This document shows positions 59,901 through 64,000 of a DNA stretch of 64,000 nt, in pieces. A program made the position numbers and the translations under genes. The notes under the pieces were generated by a model that was given only the letters and a program-made list of their open reading frames with translations, was not told the DNA's origin and ran no database searches. How positions within the stretch are numbered: the first letter of the stretch is position 1; every line of letters begins with the position of its first letter. The DNA is from Kribbella qitaiheensis (lineage in GTDB: Bacteria > Actinomycetota > Actinomycetes > Propionibacteriales > Kribbellaceae): NCBI RefSeq assembly GCF_014217565.1, contig NZ_CP043661.1, positions 7,874,001 through 7,938,000 on the forward strand. Reading direction: 5' to 3'.

Positions 59901-60221
59901 GATGATGTAGCCGCGGTCGACGTTCGACCAGTTGCCTTCCTGACCGGCTGCTTCGGCAGTGAACAGGAGCTCGGCCGCGCCGGGGGCGCCGCTGGTGAGC
60001 CGCCATTGGTCATCGGCATGGAGCAGCGACAGAGCCGCGATCCAGGAGGACTTGCCGGCGCCGTTGGAGTCGACCGGGCCCTGACCGGCGACGGTGACGA
60101 GGCCCTGACCGACCATCGGGATCGGGTGGGTCGACAACCGGGACAGATCGACGACCTGTACGCCGAGCAGCACTTTCGAGCCGAGGATGTCGAACGGTCC
60201 GTCCTCAACGGGACTGCTCAT
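56970..60221 (-). CDS. SMC/MukB-like ATPase of a condensin-like operon
   Basis: A 1,083-residue protein from ATG 60221. The N-terminal head has an unusual P-loop, GPVDSNGAGKSS (48-59), with three extra residues relative to GPNGAGKS. Two coiled coils (~237-440 and ~555-700) flank a globular hinge-like region (~445-545), and another short helix (~800-860) leads to the C-terminal head with Walker B LLLILDELG (~931-939). Where an LSGG-type signature is expected there is FNVKGNTAQMDEKAVKL (~901-917). The length fits MksB/JetC rather than MukB. It is the last gene of a four-gene operon with ATGA couplings. A chromosome-organising or plasmid-restricting condensin role is inferred. Confidence 0.85.
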   Translation of the reverse strand: MSSPVEDGPFDILGSKVLLGVQVVDLSRLSTHPIPMVGQGLVTVAGQGPVDSNGAGKSSWIAALSLLHADDQWRLTSGAPGAAELLFTAEAAGQEGNWSNVDRGYIIGVFSDPELTDLAEIEAAAITVWIRINRKASYLDLRWKSGLHVPFGATEAERAAGADSLWAALPHSNGRTDFHANKLSTVLYGGQVRCVSFLSTSVRSSPTANLLAEPLNELGPARIFNAIATLTGLDHELEQEQAHRSAEHTQREATKQATADLQRWEQEMATVEAGILQRAAARSALADARESWKARGARHLVDGDARNSEILHELGDLDQRVAEQEARRETIDTEIDAFGNEETLLRDAQLTRQERDKLDARDRELDLAQRSVREQLERLGQEHRRLLDAGRSADGRDLDAAAAEQDEARAALEEHIGREHAARTFVDQATALLREAESGQTVSAPQQQVLENAGIACGALTDITELGENDRIEWEPRLAPYREAVVVDFGDAALASAALADAGYPGFLLVLANRPGTAFKGGPVSADKRFKLDAFFVALASRAAKEVIDEAAGVVAVGQFEEAITGRTARIEAARRRLDAAVEARSVAATALEQARSRVEQAERRTAAARALGTAADVQEQILALREANDRHENDRDALAPSLQAAKEAAEAAAGQQLVRDERLKNLEATRRDHDRILDDLAGRRLVLLDEQTSLDLVARTTAWGASGAEANEFLVSLPDDAQRRTTADWNHQACTQLDDVVRRCFPNARSREEIPSELWEILNGPDGWSNGTLGARVSLVPALQRTLASHLAQHETFDSLQQQQIASQRAERNAALERAREGLGEAESTARAHRASLADGIKSRLRLVSAEFDRLDQQYGGYGAKLEYPQPDPPAEPDKPWKWTVTPKWRRSEGGPFSAFNVKGNTAQMDEKAVKLVCASALAGGSDRPLLLILDELGRNLGSQHRREAVALFEQIGRDRNITVIGALQDDMERYALSSSRLYVKLRRSSDTMAYNQAPVVKGNEEYAARVELLRTWLDSYRGPTPTLDLPPAQLPTDSGPSTPPTDLPEAAVTPATKSRAPRKPRSKPTNDTTATAEEPAN

Positions 60222-60871
60222 GCCGCTCCTTCTTCAGTGGTGCTGCCTTTGCGCGCGCGGATGGCCTCCGCGATCGGGCTGGCCGGAGCGGCCGCGAGGA
60301 TCAGCTGATCCTGCAGCCGGCGCCGGGCCGCTGGGGTGAGTCGTTGGAGTTGCGGACCGGGGATGTAGCTGGGCCCGCCGGAGTGGTCGCCGGACAGCTG
60401 GATCAGGCCGGCGGCGCGGAGTCGTTGCAGGGAGAGCCGCCGCTCTTCGCTGCTGATCTTGGTGGTGCGGAGCTCGTCGACCGTGGTCGGGCGGGCGGAT
60501 TTCCAGCTGTCGCCGGTGAGGATGCCTTCGCTGCGAGGGATTGCCACCGAGTGCACCAGGACCAGCACGAGCACTGCGCGGTCGACGACGGAGAGAGGCT
60601 GCCAGCCTTGTGCGGTAAGGGTTTCCGCGATGTCGTCGGCGTAGCCGGCGGTCCAGTGGGTGCCGTCGACCTGGACGAGGACGCGGCCGATCAGCTTCAG
60701 CATCTTCTGTACCTGTCGGCGCAGCGTCACGTCCCGGAGGCCGGCGAGCTGAACTTCGGCCACCGGGTGGGCGGCGTACTGCACGGCGCTGAAGGCGGCC
60801 AGTACTTCGTCGCGCGAGCGGTCGCTCAGGTCCTGGAGCAGAGAGTCGAAGAGCGCATGCTGCTCAGTCAT
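60218..60871 (-). CDS. Small winged-helix protein of the SMC operon (MksE/JetB-like)
   Basis: A 217-residue protein from ATG 60871. It has two helical, winged-helix-like halves: LFDSLLQDLSDRSRDEVLAA then KMLKLIGRVLVQVDGTHW, and TVDELRTTKISSEERRLSLQ then RAAGLIQLSG. The size, order and position just before the SMC gene match MukE/MksE/JetB KITE proteins, which bridge kleisin and SMC. It overlaps the upstream gene by 8 bases and the SMC gene by 4. Sequence similarity is not obvious by eye, so the assignment rests on architecture and position. Confidence 0.75.
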   Translation of the reverse strand: MTEQHALFDSLLQDLSDRSRDEVLAAFSAVQYAAHPVAEVQLAGLRDVTLRRQVQKMLKLIGRVLVQVDGTHWTAGYADDIAETLTAQGWQPLSVVDRAVLVLVLVHSVAIPRSEGILTGDSWKSARPTTVDELRTTKISSEERRLSLQRLRAAGLIQLSGDHSGGPSYIPGPQLQRLTPAARRRLQDQLILAAAPASPIAEAIRARKGSTTEEGAA

Positions 60872-61493
60872 CTTCCACCTCCGAGGCGGCGTCTGCCGGT
60901 AGTAGTTCCGGCTCAACCTCAGGCGGCCGAACTGGTGTGAGGACGGCCGATGGGGGATCGGGGAGGACTCGGCAGAGTTCGCGGAGGCCTGCTAGTTGGG
61001 TTGGGCCCCAGGTGACGACGCGGGGACCCAGCCGGACCTCGCCGGCCTTCTCGTTCCACAGCAGCCACTGAGTGGCATGCAGCCGACGAAGGCTGCCGAT
61101 GATCAAGGTGAGATCGCTCGACTGCTCCGGCCGGCCGCGCATACCGGCGTACACGGCCTTGACCTGAGCCAACGTGCCCACCACGCCAGGCCAAGCAGAG
61201 CCGTCGCGTTCGGGCCAGCAGCAAGTCACGCAGATCGCGAGCACCCGGGCGGTTTCGTTCGGTTGCTCGACGGCGACCGGCGGGGTGCCCAGCTCCTCCA
61301 GCACCGCATGCCCGGCACCGTCCGGGAGCGTCGGCAGCATCCACACCGTCGCCCCGTCCGGCTCAGCCGCGCGCGTCAATCCAGCGACCGCAGGCGTATC
61401 AGGAGATACCCGCAAAGGCCCACCGGACTGCACCTTCGCCCACCAAAGCGCGTTGTAGCTACGCCCGCCCTCAAGCGCCGCGTCGGCAGTCAT
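60864..61493 (-). CDS. Second small winged-helix protein of the SMC operon
   Basis: A 209-residue protein from ATG 61493, coupled to the upstream gene by ATGA. The central region DLTLIIGSLRRLHATQWLLWNEKAG and the beta hairpin EVRLGPRVVTWGP look like a winged helix, and the Pro/Glu-rich tail is probably disordered. It is a different protein from the 217-residue one, so the operon seems to encode two KITE-type subunits. Canonical MukBEF and Wadjet have one. The KITE call is inference from pattern and context. Confidence 0.7.
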   Translation of the reverse strand: MTADAALEGGRSYNALWWAKVQSGGPLRVSPDTPAVAGLTRAAEPDGATVWMLPTLPDGAGHAVLEELGTPPVAVEQPNETARVLAICVTCCWPERDGSAWPGVVGTLAQVKAVYAGMRGRPEQSSDLTLIIGSLRRLHATQWLLWNEKAGEVRLGPRVVTWGPTQLAGLRELCRVLPDPPSAVLTPVRPPEVEPELLPADAASEVEDD

Positions 61494-62680
61494 CGCGTCA
61501 CCCGCCGGAACGTACCCTCGGTCGCCCACGGCGTCCCGGCCGTCGGATCGATCCGCATCCCGTCCGCCCAGATCAACTCGTAGTCCAGCTCGTCATGCAG
61601 ATGCGCCGCGGTCAGCTCCGCCAGCACGCGTCGCGCGGTGATCCAGTCACCGGCATCGTCGACCACGTCGATGATCGACACACTCGACCGCCCGGCCAGG
61701 ACCCGCTCCGCCTCAGCACGAAGATCCTGCCGATCCGTCGCGGCCGCCGATTCCGGCGCATCCGTCTCCGCGGACGGCCTGGGCGGCGCCATCCGCGCAG
61801 TACCGGTCCGGCGGCCTGATTCGACCGCCTCCAGCATCGTCTCGGGGGAGAAGTCAGGCGCGGCGGCGTCGAAGATCAAGCCGTCCAGCACGCTCGCGAG
61901 CAGCTCGGTCTCACTGCTGCGGGTGAACGTCAGCCAGGTCTCGATCGGCAGCAGCCCGAGCGCGCGCGTCGTACCGGCTCGTTCGACCAGGCGGCCGGCG
62001 GCGAGTTGGACGGCATCGGCGTACGCCGCGAGGGACATCCGCAGTTGGGTGCAGACCCGGTGCAGCGTCGGCCAGCGCTCGAGGACGATCCGGTGCACCT
62101 TCTCGGCCTGCTCGATCAGCCGCTCATTGCCCCAGGCGAGCTGCGCGTTCTCCCGCAACTGCGCCGTCGTACTGGTGGAGACCAGGATCGCCAGCTCGTT
62201 CCCCAGCAGCCGGAAGACCTTCGTCAGCCGCTGAATCGACGCCTGGCCCTGGTCCTCGGTCGCGCGCGGGTCGCTCACGCTGTGTGCCTCGAGCGTGAGT
62301 AGCTGGTGCAACTCGGCCTGCCCGCCCTGGACGGACATCCGCTTGAGGAACATCAACATCACGTACGGCGCGAAGGCGGCCCGGTGGCGCAGCTCGTTCG
62401 GCCTGTCGACCAGTTTGGTGATGGCGCCGTACTGCCGGAGCACCTCGAACCGCCGGACGATCACCTCGTGCGGATAGCCACGGCAGGCCAACGAGGCCTG
62501 TTCCACGGTCAGCCCGTCGCTACCGGCTTCGGCGAACGCGTCCAGGATCGCCTGGTCGACGTCCAGCAGATCCGGATCGACGATCATCGCGCCGGCCTCG
62601 CGAGCGAGCACGGCGAACACCTGCCGGTAGACGCGCAGTACGGCCGCTTCGGCCTCCGCGTCCAGCAATGTCGCGTCCAT
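61490..62680 (-). CDS. Kleisin-like protein of the SMC operon (MksF/JetA-like)
   Basis: A 396-residue protein from ATG 62680, with GAGGAGGACCG giving a very strong ribosome site. Residues ~45-110 are a winged helix (LTVEQASLACRGYPHEVIVR, VLRQYGAITKLVD), then long helices (~120-260: LHQLLTLEAHSV, TKVFRLLGNELAIL, ENAQLAWGNERLIEQAEKV) and a C-terminal domain after a Pro/Ala linker (~300-330). This fits the MukF/MksF/JetA plan of N-terminal winged helix, helical middle and C-terminal cap. It is the first gene of the operon. Exact family by inference. Confidence 0.75.
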   Translation of the reverse strand: MDATLLDAEAEAAVLRVYRQVFAVLAREAGAMIVDPDLLDVDQAILDAFAEAGSDGLTVEQASLACRGYPHEVIVRRFEVLRQYGAITKLVDRPNELRHRAAFAPYVMLMFLKRMSVQGGQAELHQLLTLEAHSVSDPRATEDQGQASIQRLTKVFRLLGNELAILVSTSTTAQLRENAQLAWGNERLIEQAEKVHRIVLERWPTLHRVCTQLRMSLAAYADAVQLAAGRLVERAGTTRALGLLPIETWLTFTRSSETELLASVLDGLIFDAAAPDFSPETMLEAVESGRRTGTARMAPPRPSAETDAPESAAATDRQDLRAEAERVLAGRSSVSIIDVVDDAGDWITARRVLAELTAAHLHDELDYELIWADGMRIDPTAGTPWATEGTFRRVTR

Positions 62681-62978
62681 CGGTCCTCCTCCCGTGCGGC
62701 CCCCCACTCGATGCAGCAGAGCGGCGACCAGACCCCGGACTTTATCGACCCGGACGGACAGATCGGAAACCGGCGCCCGGCAGCCTGTGGACAACTCGGC
62801 CCGAGCCAAAATCAGATGACGCCGCAGCAACCGCTGTCTACCATCCGAAGCATGATGAGACTGCTCGGCTAGTGCGTCCTCAAACGCTCTAGCCGACCCC
62901 CAGCAGCTGGACCGGTGCGGAAGACCCCAGTAGGTCGTCCCCGGGCAGCTTGCTGTTCTCATTCACCGGAGTCACAGC
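62681..62978. promoter_or_regulatory. Divergent intergenic region, SMC operon and methyltransferase
   Basis: These 298 bases separate the starts of the kleisin-like gene and the methyltransferase gene. No clear promoter motif or operator is seen by eye. Confidence 0.3.
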
Positions 62979-63782
62979 ATGACACCGTCACGTCTCGACG
63001 CCTTGTCGATCGGCGCTCAGCACCCGAAGTTCCGTGAGCTGCTCGCTGTCCGCAAGGATTCCGTCCCCGGCCGCATCCTGGTCGAGGGCAACTGGGAGCA
63101 CAGTCAACTCCTCACCACCCCGACCATCATCGACACCTTCTTCTACTGCCCCGAAGAGGACCAGACCGGACTGGCGGGCGAGATCGCCCAACGGGCGAGC
63201 GAGGTCTACCGGATCTCGCCCAAACTCCTCGCCAGGGTGGTCCGCAAGAGCAGATCGGACGGCCTGATCTCGATTGCCCGACTCCCGGTCTGGCGCTCAA
63301 ACGAGTTCCGGTTCGACGAGTCGTCCCTGATCCTGGTCGCCGACGGCGTCGAGTACGCCGGCAACCTGGGCACCCTGATCCGAACAGTCGACGCTGCTCG
63401 CGCAGACTGCCTCGTCCTCACCAGCCGCAGGGCTCGCCGCAGCCATCCCGCCGTGTACGCCGCCAGTCGCGGCCTGGTCCTGAGTACACCGGTGATCGAG
63501 TTCGACACCATCCCCTCGGCAGCCACCTGGCTCAAAGAGCATGGGGTCGATGTACACCTGGCCGACCCGAGCGCTACCGGGAGCTACCGCGTCCCGCAGT
63601 ACAGGGGAAAGCCGACGGCGTTCGTGGTGGGCTCGGAAGGCGGTGGGCTGTCCAGGCACTGGCACGAGCAGGGCTTCGGTGCAGTGTCGATCCCGATGCT
63701 CGGCCAGGCCGACTCACTCAACGTCGCGCTGTCCGCGGGCATCCTGCTCTTCGAGGCCCGCGCGCACAAGGACGGGTGGTGA
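62979..63782 (+). CDS. SpoU/TrmH-family RNA 2'-O-methyltransferase
   Basis: A 267-residue protein from ATG 62979. An N-terminal L30e-like substrate-binding region (~1-115) precedes a SPOUT domain with the family motifs LVADGVEYAGNLGTLIRTVD, FVVGSEGGGLSRHW and SIPMLGQADSLNVALSAGIL, which form the trefoil knot and SAM pocket. The overall plan, including the N-terminal part, recalls thiostrepton-resistance methyltransferases and AviRb, which modify 23S rRNA. Whether it confers resistance or is a housekeeping enzyme cannot be told. It diverges from the SMC operon and its end overlaps the convergent LacI gene. Confidence 0.9.
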   Translation: MTPSRLDALSIGAQHPKFRELLAVRKDSVPGRILVEGNWEHSQLLTTPTIIDTFFYCPEEDQTGLAGEIAQRASEVYRISPKLLARVVRKSRSDGLISIARLPVWRSNEFRFDESSLILVADGVEYAGNLGTLIRTVDAARADCLVLTSRRARRSHPAVYAASRGLVLSTPVIEFDTIPSAATWLKEHGVDVHLADPSATGSYRVPQYRGKPTAFVVGSEGGGLSRHWHEQGFGAVSIPMLGQADSLNVALSAGILLFEARAHKDGW

Positions 63783-64000
63783 GGCGGTCGAGTCCCGTTC
63801 GATCAGGCGTACGTCGAGCGTGATCGGGTCCGTCAGGTGCTCTCTACTCTCCACGGTGGCGAGCAGTTGGCGGACCGCGATCTGCGCTTTCTGCGGGATG
63901 TCCTGAGCGATCGTGGTCAGCTTCGGCGTCACATACCGGCTCAGGTCGAGGTCGTCGAACCCGAGCACGGAAACGTCCGCGGGAACCGAGAAACCGCTCT
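63714..64000 (-). CDS. LacI-family regulator, 3' end only
   Basis: The C-terminal ~95 residues of a LacI/GalR regulator run off the right edge. Typical end motifs are VSVLGFDDLDLSRYVTPKLT, TTIAQDIPQKAQIAVRQLLA and RLIERDSTA. The helix-turn-helix part lies outside. The stop is 69 bases inside the 3' end of the convergent methyltransferase gene, an unusually long convergent overlap. Confidence 0.85.
   Translation of the reverse strand, partial: SGFSVPADVSVLGFDDLDLSRYVTPKLTTIAQDIPQKAQIAVRQLLATVESREHLTDPITLDVRLIERDSTASPPVLVRAGLEEQDARGQRDVE

Noticed and set aside
56297..62680. A JetD/toprim nuclease belonging to the SMC operon
   Set aside because: No such gene is found upstream or downstream within the window; the flanks hold a minisatellite, an immunity-like gene and a methyltransferase.

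Overview
The window is high-GC actinobacterial chromosome. Gene content (cyanophycinase, Tad/Flp pili, DUF5753 regulator, giant secreted proteins), frequent GTG starts, and an rrn operon with the actinobacterial TTGAGAACTCAACAG leader and no spacer tRNAs suggest Propionibacteriales, most likely a Kribbella relative. The genus is inference.

Layout. 1-15 kb is core-type metabolism: a cphB-led operon, a lipoprotein, a cupin, a double-GNAT protein, serB, an orphan ABC ATPase, an nfeD/SPFH pair, a TauE permease, a tetR / quinone reductase / ohr peroxide-response cluster, a DUF5753 regulator, and a ybaK-GNAT pair. 15-18 kb holds cobQ, a DinB protein and repeat-rich intergenic DNA (a TA-flanked MITE candidate, a dispersed palindrome family, minisatellites). 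18-26 kb is a three-gene operon of a ~2,330-residue protein built from repeated Gly/Ser-rich beta modules plus two small paralogous acidic proteins. 26.9-38.4 kb is a Tad/Flp pilus locus (cpaB, tadZ, tadA, tadB, tadC, flp, three TadE/G-type pseudopilins, a lipoprotein, a secreted protein, a membrane LysM/BTAD protein). 38.5-43.6 kb is one 1,709-residue secreted protein with clearly different base composition. 43.8-49.5 kb has a zinc peptidase, an ABC-F ATPase, an enoyl-CoA hydratase, an ABC exporter and a tiny membrane protein. 49.7-55.5 kb is a full rrn operon (16S-23S-5S). 55.6-64 kb has a possible immunity protein, a minisatellite, a tightly coupled four-gene SMC/MukBEF-like operon, a SpoU methyltransferase and a partial LacI regulator.

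The two most unusual units are the SMC operon (kleisin-like, two different small winged-helix/KITE-like proteins, and an SMC-like ATPase with an altered P-loop and no visible LSGG signature, and no JetD-type nuclease) and the giant beta-module protein operon. A technical pattern is also important: five genes are each interrupted by a single extra base, and in all five the extra base falls in a GGGCC context. This points to systematic consensus error rather than five pseudogenes.
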